A DNA stretch of 8,322 nucleotides from Campylobacteraceae bacterium (GTDB lineage Bacteria > Campylobacterota > Campylobacteria > Campylobacterales > Campylobacteraceae), in NCBI GenBank assembly GCA_012521935.1, contig JAAYLJ010000030.1, positions 1 to 8,322 on the forward strand. The letters are read 5' to 3'. Shown here one piece after another: positions 1-6,418 of this stretch. Numbering within the stretch: position 1 is the first letter of the stretch; the number at the start of each line of letters is the position of its first letter. The position numbers and the translations under genes are program-made. The notes under the pieces are model-generated. The model had not been told where the DNA came from. It made no database searches and worked only from the letters and a program-made list of their open reading frames with translations.

Positions 1-1174
1 CAGCAATCTCTTCATCTCCTCTTAACTCTTCCCAGTAAACATTTAAGATTTTATCTTTTTGATTTAAAGTTATCTCATCTAGTATCTCTTCATGCCTTTT
101 TTGAAGGCGGGTAAGTCTATTTGAAGCGGTACTTGGATCTATTAAATCTTTCATAGTTGCAGCGACAGTAAGAGGTCTTGGGGAGTATTTGAAAGAGAAA
201 ATTTGCTCAAATTTAACCTCTTCTAAAACTTCTAAAGTATCATTAAAATCATCCTCACTCTCTCCTGGAAAAGCTACAATAATATCAGTGCTAATGGAGA
301 CTTCAGGAACTAGTTCTCTAAGTTTTAAAGCTCTATTTAAAAACCACTCTTTAGTGTAGCCTCTTCTCATTTTTTCTAAAATTCTTGTAGATCCACTTTG
401 AAGTGGCATGTGCATGGACTTGCATATTTTTGGATTTGAAGCAAAAACATCCAAAAACTCATCATCCATATGAAGTGGATGCGGGGAAGTAAAGCGAATC
501 CTCTTTACTCCATCTACTTCACTAATTTTTTCAAGTAGTTTTGAGAAGTTAATTTTTGATTCATTTTGGCTAAATCTACGCCCATAATTATTTACATTTT
601 GACCAAGCAAAAATATCTCTTTAGCACCACCATGAACAGCTTTTTCTACCTCATTTAAAATTAAAGATGGAGGAATTGAAATCTCTTCTCCTCTAGTGTT
701 TGGCACTATGCAGTAGGTACATTTTTTATCACAACCTATGGATATATTTACAAAAGCTTTATAGGGTGAGTGCCTAAAATCTTTAAAAGCATAAGCACTC
801 TCATCATAATTTATATCTACATCTAAAAACTTAGGTTCACTTATGGCTTTAGTGATTTTAGATACATTTCTAGCCCCTAAAACAAAATCAACAATTGGAG
901 CTTTTTTAAAAATCTCTTCGCCAAGATGACTAGCGCTACATCCACAAATACCCAGTTTTGCGCCCTCTTTCTTTTTTTTAGCGATTGCGCCAATTTCAGA
1001 AAACAGCTTGTGCACTGGCTTTTCTCTAACGCTACAAGTATTTATGATGATTAAATCTGCGCTTGTAAGCTCATCTGTTAACTCATAATCTTGCTCTTTT
1101 AGCTCAGCTATCATGTGTTCTGAGTCGCGTATATTCATGGCACAACCCAAAGTTTGAATGAAAAGCTTTTTCAC
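1..1174 (-). CDS. miaB: MiaB, tRNA-2-methylthio-N6-dimethylallyladenosine synthase (3' end cut by window edge)
   Basis: Radical-SAM methylthiotransferase that adds a methylthio group to N6-isopentenyladenosine-37 of tRNAs reading UNN codons; cytosolic. The gene runs off the left edge: 391 residues are visible, against a usual length of about 430-440. The N-terminal UPF0004 domain carries the three auxiliary [4Fe-4S] cysteines, C11 (LGCAMN), C47 (NTCSVRE) and C79 (ICGCSA). The radical-SAM CxxxCxxC is C148, C152, C155 (GCDKKCTYC), followed by IVPNTRGEE, GQNVNNYG and PLQSGS. The visible part stops in the C-terminal TRAM domain. GTG at 1174-1172 is the chosen start: it gives the typical KKLFIQTLGC opening, GGA lies about 6 nt upstream, and no in-frame ATG lies closer. 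It begins 14 nt after the HP0268-family gene and is probably cotranscribed with it. The motifs match MiaB better than the paralogues RimO or MtaB; the GCSASHLGE segment is a variant of the common GCMAxRxG. Confidence 0.95.
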   Translation of the reverse strand, partial: MKKLFIQTLGCAMNIRDSEHMIAELKEQDYELTDELTSADLIIINTCSVREKPVHKLFSEIGAIAKKKKEGAKLGICGCSASHLGEEIFKKAPIVDFVLGARNVSKITKAISEPKFLDVDINYDESAYAFKDFRHSPYKAFVNISIGCDKKCTYCIVPNTRGEEISIPPSLILNEVEKAVHGGAKEIFLLGQNVNNYGRRFSQNESKINFSKLLEKISEVDGVKRIRFTSPHPLHMDDEFLDVFASNPKICKSMHMPLQSGSTRILEKMRRGYTKEWFLNRALKLRELVPEVSISTDIIVAFPGESEDDFNDTLEVLEEVKFEQIFSFKYSPRPLTVAATMKDLIDPSTASNRLTRLQKRHEEILDEITLNQKDKILNVYWEELRGDEEIA

Positions 1175-1188
1175 ACTAATTCCAAAGG

Positions 1189-1431
1189 TTAAAGTATGTG
1201 AACTTCATACATATAATCGCCCTCATCAAGGCCATATTTAACCTCTCTTAGGTAAACACTATACTCTTTTGACTCAAAATGCTCCACTAATGCTACAAGC
1301 TCTTTGTGTGAATTCTCTTTGTCAAAGTAGAATATTTTATGACCTTCATTAGTTACAGCTTCTTCAATTTTTGTTAATTCTATCGGTCGAGGCTTGCCAT
1401 TTATGGCAGTTCTTGCAAGTTTTAATTCCAT
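1189..1431 (-). CDS. HP0268-family small conserved protein
   Basis: An 80-residue protein resembling the small epsilonproteobacterial family typified by H. pylori HP0268, whose gene also neighbours miaB. From memory, HP0268 has a small alpha/beta fold and has been reported to have nuclease activity; that activity is not demonstrated here. Visible features are a central YFDKENSHKELVALVEHFE stretch and a REVKYGLDEGDY stretch near the C-terminus. There is no signal peptide, membrane segment or cysteine. A longer reading from ATG 1467 (92 aa) is open, but AGAGGA ends 4 nt before ATG 1431, and the 80-aa product matches the family length, so I chose 1431. The gene precedes miaB by 14 nt and is divergent from nusA, the same order I recall at Cj0458c-Cj0460. 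Translation-linked neighbours suggest an RNA-related role, but this is inference. Confidence 0.85.
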   Translation of the reverse strand: MELKLARTAINGKPRPIELTKIEEAVTNEGHKIFYFDKENSHKELVALVEHFESKEYSVYLREVKYGLDEGDYMYEVHIL

Positions 1432-1433
1432 AG

Positions 1434-1440
1434 TTTCCTC
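1434..1440 (-). promoter_or_regulatory. Ribosome-binding site fixing the HP0268-family start
   Basis: On the minus strand the sequence reads AAAGAGGAAACTATG, a strong Shine-Dalgarno at ideal spacing to ATG 1431-1429. The alternative ATG at 1467 has no comparable purine run upstream. This supports the 80-aa product over the 92-aa one. Confidence 0.7.
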
Positions 1441-1478
1441 TTTCATAATTCTAACTGCGTCTAGCACGCAGGATAAGG

Positions 1479-1493
1479 GTGATAGTCTATCAC
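1479..1493. repeat. Perfect 7-bp inverted repeat around one base, between divergent genes
   Basis: The sequence GTGATAG-T-CTATCAC is a perfect palindrome around one central base. It lies between the HP0268-family gene and nusA, about 47 nt upstream of the nusA -10. A one-base centre suits a dimeric protein operator better than an RNA hairpin, although a 5-bp stem with a 5-nt loop is possible. No regulator can be named. Confidence 0.55.
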
Positions 1494-1494
1494 T

Positions 1495-1528
1495 CTTTGG
1501 ATAAATATCTTATTAAAGTTATCCAAAG
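1495..1528. repeat. Perfect 10-bp inverted repeat with 14-nt spacer upstream of nusA
   Basis: The arms CTTTGGATAA (1495-1504) and TTATCCAAAG (1519-1528) are exact reverse complements, separated by an AT-rich 14-nt spacer. The right arm ends 11 nt before the nusA -10 at 1540-1545, so the element covers its -35 region. It could be an operator or, if transcribed leftward, a stem-loop in the leader of the HP0268-family/miaB transcript. There is no T-run on either side, so it is not a typical intrinsic terminator. Confidence 0.6.
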
Positions 1529-1539
1529 TCTTCTTTAAG

Positions 1540-1545
1540 TATAAT
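1540..1545 (+). promoter_or_regulatory. Predicted -10 element of the nusA promoter
   Basis: Perfect TATAAT in the context CTTTAAGTATAATACC (1533-1548), as expected for a sigma-70 promoter in Campylobacterota, where the -35 is poorly conserved. It predicts a start near 1552 and a leader of about 65 nt. No strong leader hairpin was found; GCAAT 1558-1562 and ATTGC 1591-1595 could pair only weakly. Confidence 0.6.
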
Positions 1546-1617
1546 ACCCCTCTTCTGGCAATCCTATCAAATAGAATCTTCGATACGAGCATTGCGATTT
1601 CATCTAAGGATTTAGTT

Positions 1618-2712
1618 TTGGAAAAAATTTTGGACATTATAGAGTCAATTGCACATGAAAAAGGTTTAAAAATTGAAGATGTGAAGGCAACTTTAATTTT
1701 AGCTATGACAAAAATGGCAAAAAGAATATATGGAAATGAGTATGAATATGGTGTTTCAATTGACGAGAAAAAGAAAAGTTTAACACTATATCAAAAAGTA
1801 TTTGTAGTAGCTAAAGATGATGAAAACTTAAATGAAGATGGCGAAAAATATATAAGTGTTAAAGAGGCAAAAGAGATTGATCCTTCCATTGAAATTGGGG
1901 ATGTTTTAACTTATCCTTTATCATTAGATGATTTAGGAAGAACAGCCGCAGCAACCTTGCAAAAAGAGCTAGAGTACCACATACAAAGACTTTTAGAAAC
2001 CAATATTTTTGAAAAGTATCAAGGCATGGTTGGCCAAAGTGTTTTTGGATCAGTTGTTAGAGTTGATAATGATGAGAATACTTTTATTGAAATAGATGAA
2101 GTAAGAGCTGTATTGCCACGCAAAAATAGGATAAAAGGTGAAAAGTTTAAAGTTGGAGATGTAGTAAAAAGTGTAATTAGGAAAGTTTTTATAGATAAAG
2201 CTCAAGGAATTAGAGTTGAACTCTCAAGAACAAGTCCAAGGTTTTTAGAAGCTCTTTTAAGACTTGAAGTACCAGAAATTGAAGATGAGTTAGTAGTTAT
2301 CAATAAATCAGCAAGAATTCCAGGCGAAAGAGCCAAAGTAGCCCTAACTTCACTTCATCCAAATGTAGATGCAGTTGGTGCAACAGTTGGCACAAAAGGT
2401 GTTAGGATAAATGCTGTAAGTAGTGAATTAAATGGTGAAAATATAGACTGTATAGAGCACTCTACCATTCCTGAAGTTTTAATCTCAAGAGCCCTCTCTC
2501 CTGCCATTGTAAGTAGTGTAAAACTGGAAGGTAAAAAAGCTATAGTTACTCTTCAAAGTGATCAAAAATCTAAAGCAATTGGTAAAAATGGAATCAATAT
2601 TAGATTAGCCTCTATGCTTTGTGATGTTGAGATTGAACTAATTGAAATTGGTGAAAAAAGAAGTGATAATGAAGAGGGATTAAAAGGATTGAAAGCCCTT
2701 TTTGGAGAGTGA
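1618..2712 (+). CDS. nusA: Transcription termination/antitermination factor NusA
   Basis: RNA-polymerase-associated elongation factor that modulates pausing, hairpin-dependent termination and antitermination; cytosolic, 364 aa. In order: N-terminal polymerase-binding domain (about 1-125, opening MEKILDIIESIA), S1 domain (about 135-200, GMVGQSVFGSVV), KH1 (about 205-280, loop GTKG at 258-261) and KH2 (about 285-350, loop GKNG at 322-325). The C-terminal acidic repeats of E. coli NusA (495 aa) are absent, which is usual outside Gammaproteobacteria. The start is TTG at 1618: AAGGA (1606-1610) lies 7 nt upstream, the first residues match the family start, and no in-frame ATG occurs nearby. It is divergent from the HP0268-family gene and ends exactly against the stop codon of the convergent ABC permease. 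Confidence 0.97.
   Translation: MEKILDIIESIAHEKGLKIEDVKATLILAMTKMAKRIYGNEYEYGVSIDEKKKSLTLYQKVFVVAKDDENLNEDGEKYISVKEAKEIDPSIEIGDVLTYPLSLDDLGRTAAATLQKELEYHIQRLLETNIFEKYQGMVGQSVFGSVVRVDNDENTFIEIDEVRAVLPRKNRIKGEKFKVGDVVKSVIRKVFIDKAQGIRVELSRTSPRFLEALLRLEVPEIEDELVVINKSARIPGERAKVALTSLHPNVDAVGATVGTKGVRINAVSSELNGENIDCIEHSTIPEVLISRALSPAIVSSVKLEGKKAIVTLQSDQKSKAIGKNGINIRLASMLCDVEIELIEIGEKRSDNEEGLKGLKALFGE
2682..2703. terminator. Weak terminator-like hairpin inside the 3' end of nusA
   Basis: AAAAGG (2682-2687) and CCTTTT (2697-2702) can form a 6-bp stem with a 9-nt loop, and a run of five T follows on the plus strand; the minus-strand reading is similar and also ends in T. It lies in the last codons of nusA, just before two abutting convergent stop codons, where no intergenic room exists for a terminator. 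The stem is short and AT-rich, so this is a tentative call. Confidence 0.25.
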
Positions 2713-3681
2713 TTACTGGGATGAACGCTTAAAATGAGGATTTAATTTTAATAAAATTGCATCAGCGATGATATTTCCAAGCAAGGTTAATAGTGCTCCT
2801 ATGATTAAAATCCCCATGATTACTGGATAGTCCCTACTTAGCGCACTTTGATAAAAAAGCAATCCCATTCCATTTATTGAAAAAATTGACTCTAAAATAA
2901 CGCTCCCACCTATTAATCCTGGCAAAGAGAGTCCAAGCAAGGTTACTATTGGGGGTGAGAGATTTGGCAAAATATAGTACCTAAGAAGTCTCCATCCCTT
3001 AACTCCTCTAGCTTTTGCAAAGTAACAATAATCACTCTTTAAAATTTGCAAAGTTAAACTTCTAACATATAGTGTTAAGCTACCAACTCCAGCAAAAACT
3101 ATCACTCCTATTGGAAGTACCAAATGCCAAGCAAAATCTAAATAGTACGCTAGCCCCTCTTTTATCACTCCAACTGAATGAAGCCCTGAGATTGGAAGAG
3201 CTCCTAAATATACACTAAAAAACAAAACTGCGATTAAAGCTAGATAAAATGAGGGCATAGCATAACTTATAAGTGAGCCTTGAGTTATTAGTTTGTCTCT
3301 ATTTTTTCCACCATTAAGCGCAGCTAAAATGCCAAGAGTTAGTGAGATTAAAAAGACAAAAAACATACTTATTAGATTTATGGTTAAAGTTATGGGGATC
3401 CTAGATAAAATCTCCTCTTTTACACTCTTTCCACTTGCAAAAGAGATTCCAAAATCAAGTCTTAAAAGAGCAAGCAACCAAGAGATAAACTGCTGATATA
3501 TAGGTTTATCTAATCCATAAACTCTTTTTAACTGCTCAATGGATTCTGGAGTTATATTTGGATTTAAATCGCCACTTGCAAAGAAAGAGTTTGGAGCTAA
3601 ATGGATAGCTCCAAAAGATATAATGGAGATTAAAAAAAGCATTACTGCTACATAGAAAAGCCTACGCAGCAGTGCTTTCAT
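2713..3681 (-). CDS. ABC transporter permease, DppB/OppB/NikB type (peptide or nickel)
   Basis: Inner-membrane permease of the binding-protein-dependent peptide/nickel importer family, 322 aa (family about 305-340). Hydrophobic segments lie near residues 8-29, 97-122, 136-162, 183-206, 242-265 and 285-308, consistent with six helices. The family N-terminal region YGLDKPIYQQF (55-65) precedes LDFGISFASGKS (75-86). The cytoplasmic EAA loop that docks on the ATPase is near 217-240 (DYCYFAKARGVKGWRLLRYY). The C-terminus LNPHFKR resembles the family LDPRxR end. Some stretches (DFGISFA, FSVYL, RDYPVI) recall NikB, but peptide and nickel permeases cannot be separated by eye. It is last in the gap-pgk-tpiA-fabI operon: its ATG directly follows the fabI TAG, with only a weak GGGA upstream, so translation is probably coupled. 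No partner permease, ATPase or binding protein is in the window. Its stop abuts that of nusA. Confidence 0.9.
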   Translation of the reverse strand: MKALLRRLFYVAVMLFLISIISFGAIHLAPNSFFASGDLNPNITPESIEQLKRVYGLDKPIYQQFISWLLALLRLDFGISFASGKSVKEEILSRIPITLTINLISMFFVFLISLTLGILAALNGGKNRDKLITQGSLISYAMPSFYLALIAVLFFSVYLGALPISGLHSVGVIKEGLAYYLDFAWHLVLPIGVIVFAGVGSLTLYVRSLTLQILKSDYCYFAKARGVKGWRLLRYYILPNLSPPIVTLLGLSLPGLIGGSVILESIFSINGMGLLFYQSALSRDYPVIMGILIIGALLTLLGNIIADAILLKLNPHFKRSSQ

Positions 3682-4500
3682 CTATTTTGCATCCCAAGCT
3701 AAAATGGTTTTACCCTCATCATCTTTGGCTATGGCGCCCATTCCCATGATGTTATATCCTGCATCTACATAATGAATTTCGCCTGTAACTCCTTTGCTTA
3801 AATCGCTTAGGAGGTACATTCCGCTATTTCCAACCTCATCTGTAGTTACATTTTTCTTTAAAGGGGCGTTTGCTTCATTCCATTTTAAAATTGTTCTAAA
3901 ATCACCAATCCCACTTGCTGCTAAAGTTTTAATGGGGCCTGCACTTATCGCATTTACTCTAATATTTCTATCCCCACAATCAACTGCAAGATACCTAACG
4001 CTTGACTCAAGTGCTGCTTTAGCTACACCCATAACATTGTAATGAGGTATATATTTTGGTCCACCAAGATATGTCAAAGTTAAAATTGATCCACCATCAT
4101 TCATAACTGGCATACACGCTTTAGTTAAACTAACTAGCGAAAAAACTGAAGTTTGCATAGCTATATTAAAAGCTTCTCTTGTTGTATCTAAAAAACTCCC
4201 CTCTAGCGCTTCTCTTGGGGCAAAAGCAACAGAATGGACTAAGAAGTCTATATTTCCAAAATCACTCTTAATTGAATCAGCCAAAGAGTTTAAATGCTCA
4301 TCATTATTTACATCTAACTCATAAACTGCATCTGAATTAAACTCTTTTGCAATTGGCCTTACTCTTTTTTCTAAGGGCTCATTTAAGTATGTAAAAGCTA
4401 ACTGCGCCCCTTGATCATGGCAAGCTTTAGCAATTCCGTATGCAATTGATTTATTATTTGCAATTCCTACAATTAAACCCTTCTTCCCTTTCATTATCAT
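3682..4500 (-). CDS. fabI: Enoyl-[acyl-carrier-protein] reductase FabI
   Basis: NADH-dependent reductase of the last step of each type II fatty-acid elongation cycle, reducing trans-2-enoyl-ACP to acyl-ACP; cytosolic, 272 aa. It is a short-chain dehydrogenase fold with the FabI-type cofactor motif GIANNKSIAYGIA (12-24). Active-site residues are Y144 (TYLGG), Y154 and K161 (YNVMGVAK, Y-x6-K). The substrate region includes SAGPIKTLAASGI. The residue matching E. coli G93 is A92 (HSVAFAP). ATG 4500 immediately follows the tpiA TAA, and AAGGAG lies 8 nt upstream inside tpiA, which supports the first methionine over M3. It sits between tpiA and the permease in one operon, an arrangement with tpiA that is conserved in Campylobacter. 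Confidence 0.97.
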   Translation of the reverse strand: MIMKGKKGLIVGIANNKSIAYGIAKACHDQGAQLAFTYLNEPLEKRVRPIAKEFNSDAVYELDVNNDEHLNSLADSIKSDFGNIDFLVHSVAFAPREALEGSFLDTTREAFNIAMQTSVFSLVSLTKACMPVMNDGGSILTLTYLGGPKYIPHYNVMGVAKAALESSVRYLAVDCGDRNIRVNAISAGPIKTLAASGIGDFRTILKWNEANAPLKKNVTTDEVGNSGMYLLSDLSKGVTGEIHYVDAGYNIMGMGAIAKDDEGKTILAWDAK

Positions 4501-5205
4501 TTAGATAACTCCTTTTTCATTATTATTTACTATCTCTATCATCTTTAAAAATGGCTCTATTTTCCAACTAGCCGATCCAATCAAAACTCCATCGCACTCA
4601 TTTAAATTTACGATATTTAAAATAGTATCCACATTTACACTTCCACCATAAAGAAGCGGTGCGCGTGAGAGTTTTTTAATCTCGCTATGAGTAGCTTTAA
4701 TTTGCTCAAGCGTTGCACTAAGCCCAGTCCCAATCGCCCAAACTGGCTCATAAGCAATGATTAATTTTTCATAATTTAAATCAATTTTTTCTAACTGTTT
4801 TTTCAAATACTCATTTACTGCCGCCTCGCCCTCTTCTCTTATATTAATTGGCTCACCTACGCAGTAGATAATCTCCCATCCACACTTTTTAGCAAAGTTA
4901 AACTTTTCAATGATTAAAGACTCAGCTTCATTTAAAACATTTCTTCTCTCACTATGCCCAATCAAAACACAATTTAATCCAAACTCATCTAACTGTTCTT
5001 TTCCAATCTCTCCAGTAAATGCTCCATTTTCTACTGGATAGAAATTTTGAGCTCCTAAGAGAGTATTTTTTGGAAGATTGTAGTTATCAAAGGTTGTAAA
5101 AGGAGGAAAGATTCTTATTTGAAGGGGTGTTTGAGGGATTTTTTCTAAAAACTCTTTTGTTGAAATTCTAGTGTGATTTGTCTTAAAATTGCTGGCAATT
5201 ATCAT
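4501..5205 (-). CDS. tpiA: Triosephosphate isomerase TpiA
   Basis: Interconverts dihydroxyacetone phosphate and glyceraldehyde-3-phosphate in glycolysis and gluconeogenesis; cytosolic TIM barrel. The 234 aa are short compared with the usual 250 or so, but typical for Helicobacter/Campylobacter. Visible catalytic residues are N6 and K8 (SNFKTN, in place of the common GNWKMN), H84 (IGHSERR) and E153 (AYEPVWAIGTG, which also begins loop 6). The phosphate-binding GGSVN is near the C-terminus, and GAFTGEI (61-67) is conserved. Its ATG overlaps the pgk stop by one base (TAATG), and AAAGGA lies upstream within pgk, indicating coupled translation. Confidence 0.97.
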   Translation of the reverse strand: MIIASNFKTNHTRISTKEFLEKIPQTPLQIRIFPPFTTFDNYNLPKNTLLGAQNFYPVENGAFTGEIGKEQLDEFGLNCVLIGHSERRNVLNEAESLIIEKFNFAKKCGWEIIYCVGEPINIREEGEAAVNEYLKKQLEKIDLNYEKLIIAYEPVWAIGTGLSATLEQIKATHSEIKKLSRAPLLYGGSVNVDTILNIVNLNECDGVLIGSASWKIEPFLKMIEIVNNNEKGVI

Positions 5206-6410
5206 TATCTATCCTTTACTCTAAGTGGTTTTACCCCAGGTAGCTCTTTTCCTTCAATCAGCTCTAAACTAGCTCCTCCTCCAGTTGAAATGAAAGTCAT
5301 CTCATCTGCATTTCCAGATCTAGCAACAACATCAGCAGTATCGCCTCCGCCTACAACAGTTGTAGCATGAGAATCAGCTATGGCATGCGAAATTTTAGTG
5401 CTACCTTTTGAAAATTTTTCTATCTCAAAAACCCCCATAGGGCCATTCCAAAGAATGGTTTGAGCATCATTTAAAGCTTCCCTAAACATTCTAACAGTAG
5501 CAGGCCCAATGTCAAGCCCCATCCACCCTTTTGGGATCTCTTGATAGGTTACAAACTTCATAATAGCATCTTGGCTACAAGTTTGTGCGGCAACCACATC
5601 AACAGGAAGATAAAATTTAACTCCAAGCTCTTTTGCTTTTTTCATAATCTCTTTTGCATCTTCAATTAAATCTTCCTCTACTAAAGAGTTTCCAACATCA
5701 ATGCCACTTGCTTTTAAAAAGGTAAATGCCATCCCGCCGCCAACTAAGATTTTATCAACCTTTGTGACTAAATTATGCAAAGCTTGCAATTTTCCACTTA
5801 CTTTACTTCCACCCACAACAGCTACAAATGGTCTAGTTGGTCTTTTTAAAAGATTTTGGGAAAACTCTATCTCTTTAATGAGTAAAAAACCAGCAGCCTT
5901 ATGTTTTTCATCATAAAATCTTGTTATGGCTTCAACAGAAGCGTGAGAGCGGTGACAAACTCCAAATGCATCATTTATATAAACTTCTCCAAATTCAGCT
6001 AACTTTGAAGCAAACTCTTCATCATTTTTTGTCTCACCTTTTTCAAATCTTAAATTTTCTAAAACTAAAATATCGCGAGGCTTTAACTCTTTTGCCTTTG
6101 TTCTAGCATCAAGCCCAATGACATCATTTGCAAATAAAATATCATCTCTATCTAAAAGTCTTTGCAATCTTTTTACAACTGGAAGCAGAGAAAACTTCTC
6201 TTTTTGCCCCTCTTTTGGCCTTCCTAAATGACTACAAAGAACAAGCGAACATCCATGATCTAAGCAGTACTTAATGGTAGGAATGGCTGATCTTACCCGC
6301 CTATCATCAGTTATATTTAAAAAATCATCCAGTGGAACATTAAAATCACACCTAATTAAAACTCTTTTATCCTTAATATCTAAATCTTTAATAGAAAGAA
6401 TTTCTGACAT
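5205..6410 (-). CDS. pgk: Phosphoglycerate kinase
   Basis: Transfers phosphate between 1,3-bisphosphoglycerate and ADP to give 3-phosphoglycerate and ATP, reversibly; cytosolic, 401 aa, the normal family length. The N-terminal lobe binds the phosphoglycerate: RCDFNVPLDD (20-29), R40, SHLGRP (60-65), LENLRF (117-122), NDAFG (146-150) and HRSHAS (153-158). GGSKVSGK (200-207) opens the nucleotide-binding lobe, which continues with NGPMGVFE, GGGDT (354-358) and STGGGAS near the C-terminus. It starts 8 nt after the gap stop; AAGG about 7 nt before ATG 6410 serves as ribosome-binding site. It is the second gene of the operon. Confidence 0.98.
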   Translation of the reverse strand: MSEILSIKDLDIKDKRVLIRCDFNVPLDDFLNITDDRRVRSAIPTIKYCLDHGCSLVLCSHLGRPKEGQKEKFSLLPVVKRLQRLLDRDDILFANDVIGLDARTKAKELKPRDILVLENLRFEKGETKNDEEFASKLAEFGEVYINDAFGVCHRSHASVEAITRFYDEKHKAAGFLLIKEIEFSQNLLKRPTRPFVAVVGGSKVSGKLQALHNLVTKVDKILVGGGMAFTFLKASGIDVGNSLVEEDLIEDAKEIMKKAKELGVKFYLPVDVVAAQTCSQDAIMKFVTYQEIPKGWMGLDIGPATVRMFREALNDAQTILWNGPMGVFEIEKFSKGSTKISHAIADSHATTVVGGGDTADVVARSGNADEMTFISTGGGASLELIEGKELPGVKPLRVKDR

Positions 6411-6418
6411 GAAAAGCC

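Noticed and set aside
1448..1453. Minus-strand TAGAAT as a -10 for the HP0268-family/miaB unit
   Set aside because: It would leave only about 10 nt of leader and lies in ordinary AT-rich sequence; too weak to call.
1432..1467. 12-residue N-terminal extension of the HP0268-family protein (start at ATG 1467)
   Set aside because: A strong Shine-Dalgarno precedes ATG 1431, and the family length is about 80 aa.
1558..1595. GCAAT/ATTGC pairing in the nusA leader as a riboswitch or attenuator
   Set aside because: Only five base pairs across a long loop, with no conserved motif of a known riboswitch and no leader-peptide frame.
3293..3496. 67-aa plus-strand open frame opposite the permease
   Set aside because: Antisense shadow of the permease codons, low-complexity composition, no domain.
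3794..4042. 82-aa plus-strand open frame opposite fabI
   Set aside because: Antisense shadow of a strongly conserved gene; the hydrophobic residues follow from the complementary codons.
5173..6106. Three short plus-strand open frames (5173-5370, 5701-5916, 5921-6106) opposite pgk and the tpiA start
   Set aside because: All lie antisense to conserved pgk/tpiA codons, with no ribosome-binding site or family resemblance.
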